A stretch of 64,000 nt of DNA, taken from the NCBI RefSeq assembly GCF_000802185.1, contig NZ_KN676114.1:99096-163095 (forward strand), written 5' to 3'. This DNA comes from Belnapia sp. F-4-1 (GTDB taxonomy: Bacteria; Pseudomonadota; Alphaproteobacteria; Acetobacterales; Acetobacteraceae). Of the stretch, positions 45,891 through 57,454 are shown in pieces; the first letter of the stretch is position 1; every line of letters starts with the position of its first letter. The position numbers were made by a program, and so were the translations under genes. A model generated the notes under the pieces. That model saw only the letters and a program-made list of their open reading frames with translations, did not search any database and was not told the DNA's origin.

Positions 45891-46072
45891 CCCTATCTAC
45901 AGGCCGCTCTCAACCGGCTGCGGCACCGACTCTCCAGCCGCAACGTGGAGGTCTGGTGCATCTTCGACAATACGGCCGGGGGGCAGCCACACACGATGCG
46001 TTTGTGTTGAAAACCAAAACGGTTTGCCGTGGTGTTGGAGTGTCGCCAGGATTACTCGGACCGGCCGTATGA
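45891..46072 (+). pseudogene. C-terminal remnant of a DUF72-family protein
   Basis: The frame reads RLSSRNVEVWCIFDNTAGG, close to the conserved DUF72 C-terminal segment (VWVIFDNTAxGAATxNA). It then needs a one-base shift to continue ATHDAFVLK. The 5' part is missing at the IS5 border. DUF72 proteins are TIM-barrel-like proteins of unknown function. Confidence 0.45.
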
Positions 46073-46104
46073 TGGACCGAGCACGAGCGCCGGCATGCAA
46101 GACG

Positions 46105-48177
46105 TCACCGCGGCGCCTTCGCCGCCTTGCGGGCCGTGAACTCAGCGACCAATCGGTCCGTCTCGGCTTGGGTCGGTGGCTTCACCGGCCGCGCCGGTTG
46201 CACGGCCGTCGTGCGGCTGGCCGGCCTGGAAACTTTGACTCGTCCTGACACTACGCCGGCCTCGGTCAACGCCTTCGGGATCTCAGCGAGAAAGCGTGAT
46301 GGCTTGCCGACCCAGTCGCGGCGTTGCCGCACCCAGCTCAGCTGCAGCGAGTGCCGGGCCCGGGTGACGCCGACATAGAAGAGCCGGCGTTCCTCAGCGA
46401 TCGCGCCCTGCTGCTCCGCCTGCCAATTCGGCCAGACGCCCTCCTCGAGCCCCGCCAGCAGCACATGGTCGAACTCCAGCCCCTTCGCCCGGTGCAGCGT
46501 CAGCACTTGCACGGCATCGGCGGGCTCGGCGTCGCCAGGCATGGCACCGAGCGCGGCCCCGTCACAATAGGCCGCCACGTTGCCGGCTTGCTCAGCCGCC
46601 CGCAGCGCGGCCGTCCAGGCATGACCAAGCTTGCCGTCCAGGTCTAGCCGCTCTGCGATCTCACTCGCCTCGGCCGCCAGCCGCAGCGCATCAGCCGGGC
46701 CAAGCTTCCGCCGGGCCACACCGTCCGCAATCTCGCCGGCGACGCCGAGCACCGCCTCGAGCCCCTGCCGCTCCGCCGGTGTGGCAGGCAGGGTCTCCAC
46801 GGCCGCGGCTAGGGCGAAACCCCGCTCCGCGGCGTGCTCACGCAACCGCCCGAACAAAGCCCCGCCGATGCCGCGCGCCGGAAAGGCGCAGGCACGGCGG
46901 AAGGCATCATCAGCGGCGGGATCCCAAACATCGGCGCCGGGCTTGCCGCCGTGGCTACGGCTCATCGCCAACCGCAGCCAGGCCATCGTGGCTAAGACTG
47001 CCTTTGGAGGTTCCGGCTCCCGGTCCGTGACCAGCCGCACCGGCACATCCGCTTGGCGCAGCGCGGCCAGGATTGGTTCCGCCACGAAGCCAGCCCGGAC
47101 CAGCACCGCGCACTCGCGCCAGAGCAACTCCGGCTGTTTTCGCCGCAGCGCCTGCAGCCAAGCCAAGGCACCGCGGCCCTCATCCTCGGGGGTCAGTGCC
47201 TCCCGGATGGTGATCGAGGGTCCGGGCGGCGCCTTCGGGTCAGCCGGGCGCAGGATCTTCGGCAGCGCCTCCGGATCCTCCGCTGCGATGGCGTTGGCGG
47301 CGCGCAGGATCGTTGGGCTCGAGCGGTAGTTGGTCTCGAGCTTGAGGGCAGGGGGAGCGGTCCGGTAGTCTTTCCCGAAGCGCCGGATATGGGCGACGTC
47401 GGCGCCGCGCCAGCCATAGATCGCCTGGAGGTCGTCGCCCACGGCAAAGACCCGGCCGGGCTTGCCGGCCAGCAGGCGCACCAGCGCATGCTGGGCATGG
47501 TTGGTGTCCTGGTACTCGTCGACCAAGATCTCGGCCCAGCGGGAGGACCAATGCGCAGCCAGCGCCGGATCGGCCCGCATGGCCGCGACCGGCAGGGCGA
47601 TCAGGTCGTCGAAGTCCAACGCCTGCCGTCCCGCCAAGGCCGACCGATAAGCCGGAAGCACGGCCGCCGCCTGGGCCAGCACCTCCGGCTCGAACCGACT
47701 CAGCGCCGCGGAGCGGGGCAGCCGGCGGGGATTGGTCACGAGACCGTTCTTCAGCAGCGACACCGCTTCCTGCAGCAAGCCGGCTGCCTTCCGGTCCTGG
47801 GTGCCGGCGGCCTGCATCAGCAGCTCCCGGGCGTCGCTCTGGCCCAGGATGGCAAAGCCACGGGGCAGACCGGGGATGCCGGCGCCGTCCTCGATCAGCA
47901 GCCGGGCCATGACCGCGTGGAAGGTGCCGACCCAGCGCGGTGTCCGCTCCGGCCCGAGCAGGGCGGCAAGCCGGCTCCGCATCTCGCCGGCGGCTTTGGC
48001 GGTAAAGGTGATGCAGAGCAACCGGTCAGGCGGCTCGCCGCCGAGGATGAGGTCCGCCACCCGCCGGATCAGCGTCTCGGTCTTGCCCGAGCCGGCACCG
48101 GCCAGCACCAGCACGGGCGCCGGCGCGGTTGCTGCGGCGCGCTGCGCCGGGCTCAGGGGCGCGAGATGCGCAGACAT
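46105..48177 (-). CDS. UvrD/Rep-type superfamily 1 DNA helicase
   Basis: I chose ATG 48177 (MSAHLAPLSPAQRAAATAPA); a longer frame lacks homologous residues. 690 residues. Walker A is GAGSGKT at 27-33. Motif II is ILVDEYQDTNHAQH. The Q-loop region has GDDLQAIYGWRGADVAHIRR. Motif IV region TNYRSSPTILRAAN, motif V LTLHRAKGLEFDHVLLAGLE, motif VI RRLFYVGVTRARHSLQLSW. It is a 3'-5' ATP-dependent helicase for repair or replication restart. It is translated just downstream (22 bases) of a 232-residue gene, so they probably form an operon. Confidence 0.93.
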   Translation of the reverse strand: MSAHLAPLSPAQRAAATAPAPVLVLAGAGSGKTETLIRRVADLILGGEPPDRLLCITFTAKAAGEMRSRLAALLGPERTPRWVGTFHAVMARLLIEDGAGIPGLPRGFAILGQSDARELLMQAAGTQDRKAAGLLQEAVSLLKNGLVTNPRRLPRSAALSRFEPEVLAQAAAVLPAYRSALAGRQALDFDDLIALPVAAMRADPALAAHWSSRWAEILVDEYQDTNHAQHALVRLLAGKPGRVFAVGDDLQAIYGWRGADVAHIRRFGKDYRTAPPALKLETNYRSSPTILRAANAIAAEDPEALPKILRPADPKAPPGPSITIREALTPEDEGRGALAWLQALRRKQPELLWRECAVLVRAGFVAEPILAALRQADVPVRLVTDREPEPPKAVLATMAWLRLAMSRSHGGKPGADVWDPAADDAFRRACAFPARGIGGALFGRLREHAAERGFALAAAVETLPATPAERQGLEAVLGVAGEIADGVARRKLGPADALRLAAEASEIAERLDLDGKLGHAWTAALRAAEQAGNVAAYCDGAALGAMPGDAEPADAVQVLTLHRAKGLEFDHVLLAGLEEGVWPNWQAEQQGAIAEERRLFYVGVTRARHSLQLSWVRQRRDWVGKPSRFLAEIPKALTEAGVVSGRVKVSRPASRTTAVQPARPVKPPTQAETDRLVAEFTARKAAKAPR

Positions 48178-48199
48178 GGGAACATCCCGGTAGGCGTGG

Positions 48200-48898
48200 C
48201 TAGAACAGGGTGGTCTGTGGCCGCTGCGGGTTGCTCGCGGCCGGCTTGCGGCGCGGCAGGGCAGGGGGCAGGGGGGCCGGCCGGTTGGCGGTCTCGTCGG
48301 GCCCGGCATAGCCGTCATCGGCGATTAGCCGCAGCTGGATCCCGGTACCGGGTGCTGCTGCCGGCAGCTCCAGTGGTACCGGCCAGAAGCACTCGACCCG
48401 GTCCTCGCCGCGCAGCGCCAGGAACACCACCCGGTCGACCCGGCCGGTCCCGTCCGTCTCGACCGCCAGGCGGAAGGCGAGACCCTCGGCTGCCGCTTCG
48501 CCCAGCGCCAGGGAGAGCTGCTGGACCTCGACCTCCTGCCGCTTGAGGGTGCGCTCGGTCGGCTCCTCCGCCGCGCCGCGGTAGAAGCGCACCGGCACGC
48601 CATTGCCGTTCCCGCCGATGACGAAGACGAAGTGAGCGCTGTCGTCCAGCACCTCGAGCCAGGGGTAGTCGCCCGAGCTGGCGGCCCGCTCCAGCCGGTG
48701 CCGGCCGAAGGCAAAAGCGCGGCAGCCGACCGACCAGGGGTCGTCGCCCAACTCGTAGCTGGCCATGGCGAGCGCATCGCGCCGGGCATTGGCCAGCATG
48801 CGGGCGCAGATCCGCAGCCGCTCCTCGGTCAGCGCCGGGTGGAAGTCCCAGGGCAGGCGTGAGGGCGGGGGCGGCGAGGGTGGTTCGGGGTGCTCCAT
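48200..48898 (-). CDS. Conserved hypothetical protein upstream of the helicase
   Basis: 232 residues from ATG 48898 (MEHPEPPSPPPPSRLPWDFH). Visible segments: a helical ERLRICARMLANARRDALAM, then DDPWSVGCRAFAFGRHRLER and WLEVLDDSAHFVFVIGGNGN, and a basic C-terminal tail ending QTTLF. There is no signal or membrane segment. The QTTLF-like end (QxxLF resembles a beta-clamp-binding pentapeptide) could tether it to the DNA polymerase clamp; this is speculative. The close spacing suggests a joint role with the helicase. Confidence 0.65.
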   Translation of the reverse strand: MEHPEPPSPPPPSRLPWDFHPALTEERLRICARMLANARRDALAMASYELGDDPWSVGCRAFAFGRHRLERAASSGDYPWLEVLDDSAHFVFVIGGNGNGVPVRFYRGAAEEPTERTLKRQEVEVQQLSLALGEAAAEGLAFRLAVETDGTGRVDRVVFLALRGEDRVECFWPVPLELPAAAPGTGIQLRLIADDGYAGPDETANRPAPLPPALPRRKPAASNPQRPQTTLF

Positions 48899-49198
48899 GG
48901 CGTCACCATACCACGGTGTTGATCGATGACAGCTGTTCGGCGGCAGCGACCTGCTGCACTGGCCTGCCTTGCAAGCTTGTTGGAGCAATTATCGGATAAC
49001 GACATTGAAAAAGACAAGCACACCCGTACATCCGTTAGGAGAGCTACCCGGGCTGCCGCGGCAAATCGGACGACGTCACAATCCGCGACCGCCACCTCGT
49101 AGAGTTTTGAGTATGAAGGTGCGGCAGCCATGTTAACTAAAAATAGACCATGATCGGTTCCGCCTTCTGGAGGCGGCCGTTTTTACAAATGGATACAT

Positions 49199-49756
49199 AT
49201 GTCAGACGCTAACCGCGTATTTTCGCGCCAACCCAGGCAAGCTACATCTTCCAGCCAAACGCGGCACATTGTCACCGCACCTCGAAAGAACAGCCACGGG
49301 ACCGTCCGCAGCCGGGTCGTGGAAGTCGTGCATGTTGCGCGGCGTTCGTCAGGTCCGGTCAAGGACCAGCCTTCTTCGACACCATGGCATGCTCATGTGG
49401 AAGCTTGGCCCAACGGATTTCGCGCAAAGCCACCGGCGCCAGCGTTGCCGGAGAAGGTGCAACCCACGGCGTCGGAGATCCGGCCTCCTACCGTCCACGT
49501 CATGCCGGCGTGGGAGCCATCGGTGCAGCAGCCAGCATCGGCGGATGCTGAGCCCGTCGAAGGGCCGAACAGCACGCAGGCCGTCGAGGGCCTCGACCGA
49601 TGTGATGCAAAGCCACGTCCGCCGAAGATGACGGTGCGGCGTTTCGCGGACCCCTTTGCCGACGGTGATGACGGTGCCAACTGCATCCGCTGTGGGTATC
49701 TTGTCGAGCGGGCCCAGGAAGCGCGTGGCCTGTGGACCTGCTCGAAGTGCAACTGA
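49199..49756 (+). CDS. Hypothetical protein with C-terminal zinc ribbon
   Basis: 185 residues from ATG 49199. The first ~140 residues are low-complexity, Pro/Ser/Ala-rich and probably disordered. The C-terminus is compact: RRFADPFADGDDGANCIRCG, then YLVERAQEARGLWTCSKCN, with two CxxC pairs that would bind one zinc ion. There is no signal peptide. I recognise the C-terminal pattern only as a zinc ribbon; the function is unknown. Confidence 0.55.
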   Translation: MSDANRVFSRQPRQATSSSQTRHIVTAPRKNSHGTVRSRVVEVVHVARRSSGPVKDQPSSTPWHAHVEAWPNGFRAKPPAPALPEKVQPTASEIRPPTVHVMPAWEPSVQQPASADAEPVEGPNSTQAVEGLDRCDAKPRPPKMTVRRFADPFADGDDGANCIRCGYLVERAQEARGLWTCSKCN

Positions 49757-49817
49757 TGCGTCTGCGGTGGCGCGGCCGTAGTGCGCCGATGATCATCACG
49801 GCATCACTGTCTTCTCA

Positions 49818-50657
49818 GTTCTGTTGCATTCTTGCGGCGCCGCCCTGAGCAGGTACAAACCAGGGCATGTCGAGACGGCGGCGAACGGCCTCGGTGAGGC
49901 CGGATCAGTCCTTCAAGGGGCGACAGTTCACCGCCGAGGTGATCCTTTGGGCGGTCCGCTGGTACCTGATGTTCCCGGTCAGCTACCGTGACCTCGAACT
50001 CATGCTCGCCGACCGCGGCGTCGAGGTGGCGCATACTACGGTGTTCCGCTGGGTGCAGACCTATGCACCGGAGATCGAGAAGCGCATTCGGCCGCACCTG
50101 CGCCTGGGCAACGGCTCCTGGAGGGTGGACGAAACCTATGTCCGGGTGAAAGGCCGCTGGATGTACCTGTATCGGGCCGTGGACAGCCGTGGGCAGACCA
50201 TCGACTTCCTGCTCTCGGCCAAGCGCGACGCGGAGGCTGCGAAGCGCTTCTTCCGCAAGGCACTTAAGCAGCCGCATACGGTGAACCCGCGCACGATCAC
50301 GGTGGACAAGAACCCAGCTTACCCGTGCGCCGCGGCGGAGATGAAGGCAGACGGCGAGCTATGGCGCTTCTTTCGTCTACGGCAATGTAAGTACCTCAAT
50401 AACATTGTGGAACAAGACCATCGGCGTTTGAAACGCCTGGTCAGGCCGGGTCTGGGCTTCGGCAGTTTCCACACGGCACGACGAACCCTGGCAGGCTACG
50501 AGACGATAGCGATGAGGAGGAAGGGGCAGGTTCGAGGAGTTGGCGGACGCAACATGCGGACCCAAGCTACCTTTGTCGCTGAGCTGTTCCAAGTCGCCGC
50601 CTGATCCGAAGCCTGTCGCGGCCAGCTGCGACTTGCCGCAAACTTCGCAACGCAACC
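49818..50657 (+). mobile_element. IS6-family element, copy F (840 bp)
   Basis: The ends are GTTCTGTTGCATTC at 49818 and GCAACGCAACC at 50657. It is repeated, apparently identically, in inverse orientation at 59510-60349 (copy G). It cuts off the 3' end of a membrane glycosyltransferase gene. No 8-bp duplication was found. Confidence 0.88.
49867..50604 (+). CDS. IS6-family transposase, copy F
   Basis: 245 residues: MSRRRRTASVRPDQSFKGRQ, FTAEVILWAVRWYLMFPVSY, helix-turn-helix near RDLELMLADRGVEVAHTTVF, DDE core RVDETYVRVKGRWMYLYRAV, ITVDKNPAYPCAAAEMKADG and NNIVEQDHRRLKRLVRPGLG. It belongs to a different IS6 subgroup from copies A-E. It appears identical to copy G, so duplication was recent. 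Confidence 0.92.
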   Translation: MSRRRRTASVRPDQSFKGRQFTAEVILWAVRWYLMFPVSYRDLELMLADRGVEVAHTTVFRWVQTYAPEIEKRIRPHLRLGNGSWRVDETYVRVKGRWMYLYRAVDSRGQTIDFLLSAKRDAEAAKRFFRKALKQPHTVNPRTITVDKNPAYPCAAAEMKADGELWRFFRLRQCKYLNNIVEQDHRRLKRLVRPGLGFGSFHTARRTLAGYETIAMRRKGQVRGVGGRNMRTQATFVAELFQVAA

Positions 50658-52104
50658 AAACTGGATGTGCGGCGCCCACGAACCGGACTCCTGGCCCTTG
50701 CACGAATGGTGCAACGAAGGAGACCGCGCCCCACAGCATCACCACCAGCGATCCCTCTGGCAGTGCGACGGGTGTGACCGCCACTGATGCGGCGCCGCGA
50801 GGCTCCTGTTCCCAGTGGAAGGGCTGGCGCGGCCATCGCGGGTATGTCGTGGCCAGCGTGCAAAGGAGGAGCAAGGCGCCCACGCATACGACCCCGCCGC
50901 ACCGCTGGCCCGCAGCCAGTACCGTCCCGGTCCAGGGCAAGGCGAGGAGCATGCGTGCTGTGGCCCAAACCGCAATGCCGAGCAGGACCTCGATGGAGAC
51001 GGCGTAACGCAGGATTGCGAAGGCGCCGAGCTAGGCGGCGTAAGCGAGGGGGATGAAGGCAAGAACTACTTGGGTGGCTCGAACCGCAGCCTGTTCGGCC
51101 GTAGAGCCAATCCTCACCTGGTCGCGGTCGCGCAGGAGGCGCCGCAAGCTGACAGCGCCCAAGGTAAGCAGCGTTCCGGTGATGCCAAGTGCGCAGCGCG
51201 GGTCGGCCATTGTCTCCTCGGTTACGACCCCGACGGATGGACGCACCCACAGCAGCGGGTAGGCCAGCGCCTGGGCAATGCTATTCGGAAGGAAACGAGG
51301 GTCGCTCTGCCGAATAGGCGGAAACCAAGGTGAGTGAAAAAGGTCATCAAAATACGACCCGAAGGGGTTGCCGAATTGCTCGTAGAGGAACCAATCCCAA
51401 GGACCAAATGACACGATGAACCCCAGCGCACCGCCGAGAGCCAACATCGCCACGGTCCGCGCTGGGCTAACGCAGGTGCCGCGCGCAGCAAAAATCGCCG
51501 CCCCTGCGAGAGCCGGTGCATAGACAATGGCGGTTAATTTCAGCCCGACCGCAACTCCCACGAGTACCCCTGAGAGGAACCAGAGACGTGCGGCCCGAGG
51601 CTTTTGGAGTGCAGCATGCCCTGTTGGGATCCCACAATCCGCAGCTACGAGCAGCGCCAGCAACGCGCCCACAACCAAGCACGCCACCGGGACATCGTTG
51701 AACGTGGCGCCGGCCTGCGGCAGCGTTGCCGCGCCGGTCAGACCGAAGGCCGCCGTCAGCATGCTCTCCCAAGTGGCTCGCCGGGCGCTCCCGTGGCAGG
51801 CGAGGTTGGCGACGGCTAGCGTCAGGAAGATTAGAAGCCCGAGATAGCCTGCCTGGAGCGTCGAGACGACGCGCAGCCAAGCATTTAAAGGACTCCGCGT
51901 CAGCAGGTAGAAGGGAATATCGAGACCCGGGTGCAGGAAGCTGTGTAGGCCTGCCGGCGCGAGGTCTAAGCCCCAGCGCCTCTCCAACAAGGCGTAGGGA
52001 TTGTAGAGGTGATAGTTCCGTATATCCCAGTTGGCATCGCGGCCGAGCGCGAGTGCGATAGCCGCCGCCACGGCTCAGCAAGTCAAGAACACGCCCCAGC
52101 CCAT
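50658..52104 (-). pseudogene. Polytopic membrane glycosyltransferase (GT87/DUF2029-like), two stops and 3' truncation
   Basis: Reverse-strand frame beginning near ATG 52104 (MGWGVFLTC). A TGA at 52075-52077 and a TAG at 51031-51033 each probably replace Trp. Between them are ~345 residues with about eight membrane segments: NWDIRNYHLYNPYALLERRW-GLDLAPAGLHSFLHPGLDIP, a GT-C-style first loop with acidic and aromatic residues, then FNDVPVACLVVGALLALLVA. After the second stop, LGAFAILRYAVSIEVLLGIA continues to the IS6-F border. Such enzymes transfer sugars from polyprenyl phosphates in the periplasm. The gene is dead. Confidence 0.65.
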
Positions 52105-52162
52105 GCGCACGCCGCTCAGGGGCACCGGTGACCAGCCCCCATCGAGTGGTCCGGGCAGATTT

Positions 52163-53038
52163 TTAGTGGATCACCGCGACCAGCCCTGCTGAGGCTCCAC
52201 ATAGCGCTGGCATAGCCACGGTCTCTGGGGCGGGTGGTCGGTATCCCAGTGACGAGTGCGGCCGAACCCGGTTGTAGTGCTGGCGCCATTCCTCGATGAG
52301 CACCTGGGCTTCACGGAGGGTGTTGAACACCTCGCCGTTCAGCAGCTCGTCGCGCAGCTTGCCGTTGAAGGATTCGACGTACCCATTCTCCCACGGGCTC
52401 GCCTTCTCGATGTAGGCCGTCTTGGCGCCGACGCCGGCGATCCAGGCCTTCACCACCTCGGCGATGAACTCCGGCCCCTGGTCCGAGCGGATATGCGCCG
52501 GCGTCCCGTGCGCCAGAAACAGGTCGGCCAGCACATCGATCACGTCCGCCGAGCTGAGCTTGCGCGCCGCCCGGATCGCCAGCGCCTCGCGGGTGAACTC
52601 GTCGACCACGCAGAGCATCCGGAACTTCCGCCCATCGCGGGTGCGGTCCTCGACGAAGTCGTAGGCCCAGACCTGCCGGAGCCGCTCAGGCCGCAGCCGG
52701 ATGCAGGAGCCATCCGCCAGCCATAGCCTACCGCGCTTCGGCTGCCGCTGCGGCACCCTCAGCCCCTCCTGCCGCCAGATGCGCTCCACCCGCTTGCGGT
52801 TCACTGTCCAGCCCGCATCCCGCAGCAGCGCCGTGATCCGCCGATAGCCGTACCGGCCATAGCGCTTGGCCAGCTCGATGATGTCCGCCGTCAGGCGGAT
52901 CTCGTCCCCCGCCCCACGTGGCGCCTTCCGCTGCGTCGAGCGGTGCTGCCCCAGTACCCTGCAGGCCTGCCGCTCGGACACCCCGAGCTCGCGCACCACA
53001 TGCTCAACGCAGGTCCGCCGCCGCGCAGGGCTCACCAT
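52163..53038 (-). CDS. IS3 OrfB transposase
   Basis: 291 residues. HTH_21 region ELAKRYGRYGYRRITALLRD, integrase core with Asp in WAYDFVEDRTRDGRKFRMLC, Asp in IRSDQGPEFIAEVV and Glu in SPWENGYVESFNGKLRDELL, C-terminus RQHYNRVRPHSSLGYRPPAP. The start ATG overlaps the end of orfA by seven bases; OrfAB fusion by -1 frameshifting is usual in the family. All catalytic residues are intact. Confidence 0.93.
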   Translation of the reverse strand: MVSPARRRTCVEHVVRELGVSERQACRVLGQHRSTQRKAPRGAGDEIRLTADIIELAKRYGRYGYRRITALLRDAGWTVNRKRVERIWRQEGLRVPQRQPKRGRLWLADGSCIRLRPERLRQVWAYDFVEDRTRDGRKFRMLCVVDEFTREALAIRAARKLSSADVIDVLADLFLAHGTPAHIRSDQGPEFIAEVVKAWIAGVGAKTAYIEKASPWENGYVESFNGKLRDELLNGEVFNTLREAQVLIEEWRQHYNRVRPHSSLGYRPPAPETVAMPALCGASAGLVAVIH

Positions 53039-53313
53039 TTTCCCGTGGCGGCTTCCTTGAGGATGACCTTCTCGAGCGTCAGGTCCGAGACCGCCTTCCG
53101 CAGTCGGGCGTTCTCGCGTTCCAGCTCCTTCAGCCGCTTCACCTGGTCGAGCTTCAGGCCGCCGAACTCCGTCCGCCAGCGGTAGTACGTCGGCTCCGTC
53201 ACCCCGATCGACCGCACAGCCTCGGCAACCGACTTACCCTGGCCCACCAGCACTTCGACCTGCCGCAACTTGGCGACGATCTCTTCAGGCGTGTGCGCCT
53301 TACCCCGTGCCAT
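53032..53313 (-). CDS. IS3 OrfA
   Basis: 93 residues: MARGKAHTPEEIVAKLRQVE, helix-turn-helix VAEAVRSIGVTEPTYYRWRT, then the leucine-zipper-like VKRLKELERENARLRKAVSD. It binds the IS ends and is fused to OrfB by frameshifting to make the active transposase. The length is normal. Confidence 0.92.
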   Translation of the reverse strand: MARGKAHTPEEIVAKLRQVEVLVGQGKSVAEAVRSIGVTEPTYYRWRTEFGGLKLDQVKRLKELERENARLRKAVSDLTLEKVILKEAATGKW

Positions 53314-53648
53314 GCCCGCCTCCTAACGCAGCCGCCGGACTACTCTACCGGCGGACCACTCCTAGGGGGTCAGGTCAATCCCGAAGCGCAGCCTCATCTC
53401 TGATAAGTCTCCCCCTGCAGCAAGTAAGCGTTTATTAGGAGGGATGTGTTTTGGTCGCGTGCGGCTACAAGCTTGCGCGGTCTGAAGGCAGGCTACATGC
53501 CTGCTACGAAGGTGCCCGGTGTGGGAGGCCAGCGGAGATCACCGGACAACAGAGACGAGATCGGCAGGTATGCGCCCAGGCCAGCCATCCCGACGTTGAT
53601 CGCGCGCCCAAGACTCCTTCATGACCTACTCGCCCAAGGATTCGAACG

Positions 53649-55511
<1,863 letters not shown>

Positions 55512-55795
55512 CCGGGCGGTGACGGCCACTCGGACAATGCTGCGCAGGCGGGAGATTGCGCAGCGCACAGGTCGCCTAGCTGGGAGAGATTGGAGAGCCT
55601 CCGACGCGGTAGGGCGCCCATTCAGAAGATGCAGCCTGATGCTCCACAGTCCAGCGCACGACTTTCGGGTCGCGTGGGAGTAGGTAGCGCCAACCCTCGA
55701 CCAGATCGACCAGCAACTCATCCGCACCGATTTGCTTTTCCTGCAGGTCCGAACCGATGCCGGCGAAGGTCACCATGCGCTGTCCACATTCCTGA

Positions 55796-56772
55796 CTAGT
55801 GTCCTGATCGCAAGGTTCCTACGATCACACCGTTGATCGTAGAAGGCTGCGGTGGGCAAGTGGCGTCGCCGCTTTGCCGAGCATCGGCTGGATGGGCTGT
55901 TGGACGAACCAAGGCCTGGCACGCCCCGCAGGATCGGCGATGACGCGGTCGCCGATACCATCCGGCGGACGCTGGAGATGCCGCCGGCCGGGGCCACGCA
56001 TTGGTCGTTGCGCTCCATGGTCCGGGCGGTTGGCTATGCGCCCTCCACCATCCACCGGATCTGGCGGGCGTTTGGGCTGCAGCCGCACCGAAGCGAGACC
56101 TTCAAGCTCTCGACTGACCCGCTCTTCGTCGAAAAGGTGCGCGACATAGTCGGGCTGTACATGGCCCCGCCCGAGCGCGCCTTGGTGCTGTGCGTCGACG
56201 AGAAATCCCAGATCCAGGCGCTCGACCGCACCCAGCCCCTGTTGCCGATGCGCCCGGGCCAAGCCGAGCGCTGCACGCACGACTACACCCGTCACGGCAC
56301 CACAAGCCTGTTCGCCGCGCTCGACATCGCCACGGGCGCCGTCATCGGTCGCTGCTACCCGAAGCACCGCTCCAGCGAGTTCCGGAAGTTTCTCGATCAG
56401 GTCGAGGCCGCCGTGCCGCCCAGCCTCGACGTCCACCTCATCATGGACAACTACGCCACCCACAAAACCAAGCCGGTCCGTGACTGGCTCGCCAAGCGCC
56501 CCCGTTGGCACGTCCACTTCACGCCAACCGGTGCATCCTGGATCAATCAGGTCGAGCGCTTCTTCGCCCTCCCGACCGAGCGCCAGCTCCGACGCGGCGT
56601 CCATCGCTCCACCGCCCAACTCGAAGCAGGCATCCGCGCCTTCATCGACGCCCACAACGCCGACCCCAAGCCCTTCCGCTGGACCAAGTCCGCCGACGAC
56701 ATCCTCGCCGCCGTCCAGCGCTTCTGCCTCCGCTCCCAACAGATCGAAGGAACTACGAAATCAGGACACTAG
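55796..56772 (+). mobile_element. IS630-family element with internal deletion, CTAG flanked
   Basis: The inverted repeats CTAGTGTCCTGAT (55796) and ATCAGGACACTAG (56772) are perfect. The 5' part of the transposase is missing. A 9-bp palindrome (CTACGATCA-N6-TGATCGTAG, 55819-55842) occupies the junction. Confidence 0.88.
55852..56772 (+). pseudogene. IS630-family transposase lacking the N-terminal helix-turn-helix
   Basis: It opens with [20 protein letters not shown], the last part of the IS630 DNA-binding domain, so roughly 60-70 residues are missing; a GTG at 55852 could start translation. The DDE domain is complete: [37 protein letters not shown] and [20 protein letters not shown]. The stop codon is the TAG of the terminal CTAG. 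Without end binding it is probably inactive on its own. Confidence 0.82.
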
Positions 56773-56872
56773 TCGATATTAAGATAACCACTCGCTGCGA
56801 TTGTATTTGGAAAACACGCTTATGTAATTGCGATATAGATCTGATTTGCCAGCGTATGGGCCGCTGCGGTAG

Positions 56873-57097
56873 GCTGAGGTGGAGTCGGCACAGGGCCGGA
56901 CGGTCAGCGAGATCTGCCGCGGCTCGAGGCCACTGAGGCGACCTTCTACTGTTGGCGGACTGAAGGCCAGCCAGGTACGTCGGTTGCAGGAGCTTGAGCG
57001 GGAGAATGGTCAGCCAGAGCGGGTGGTGCCGGGGCTGATACTCGACCAGCAGATCCGAAAAGAGGCTGCGAGGGGGCCTTTTAGTCCACTCTTCTGA
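56873..57097 (+). pseudogene. Degenerate IS3 OrfA remnant
   Basis: Recognisable pieces in shifting frames: VESAQGRTVSEICRG, EATEATFYCWR-TEGQ region, then GGLKASQVRRLQELERENGQ and LILDQQI. They correspond to the orfA at 5276-5567. Both ends of the IS are lost. Only a fossil. Confidence 0.6.
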
Positions 57098-57454
57098 CCG
57101 GGTCCGGTCTGGTGGCGTCAGTTGCCGGTGAAGAACCCCGATCCAAGCTGAACCGGCACGGCTGCCATCGGCGGCTCTCAACCTGAGAGCATATTCTCTC
57201 TCTACCACATGGGCTTCTACGGCCGGCGTCTGCGTGATGCGCCTGCCGAGCCTCCTCACTCATGGTCGCCATCACGGCGAAAAGCTGCTGTTTCCTGTGG
57301 TTTACGGCCATTAGAAGTGGATTGTTTGCGTCTTGCATCGATAAAACCTTAAGGTTCACACATTTTCGCGATTGCAATTAACGGTTGAATTGAAGATACG
57401 AAGATCGCGCAGCATGCATCACAATCCTGTGACTGTGCTCGTGAGGATCGGGCC

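Larger units (their letters stand above)
52145..53361 (-). mobile_element. IS3-family element, apparently intact
   Basis: The inverted ends GAGTGGTCCGGGCAGA (52145) and, inverted at the right, GAGTGGTCCGCCGGTAGA (53361) enclose orfA and orfB in the usual overlapping order. No clear short target duplication is visible. Confidence 0.85.

Noticed and set aside
47053..48546. Plus-strand open frame of nearly 500 codons opposite the helicase
   Set aside because: Arg/Gly/Pro-rich shadow; every helicase motif is on the minus strand.
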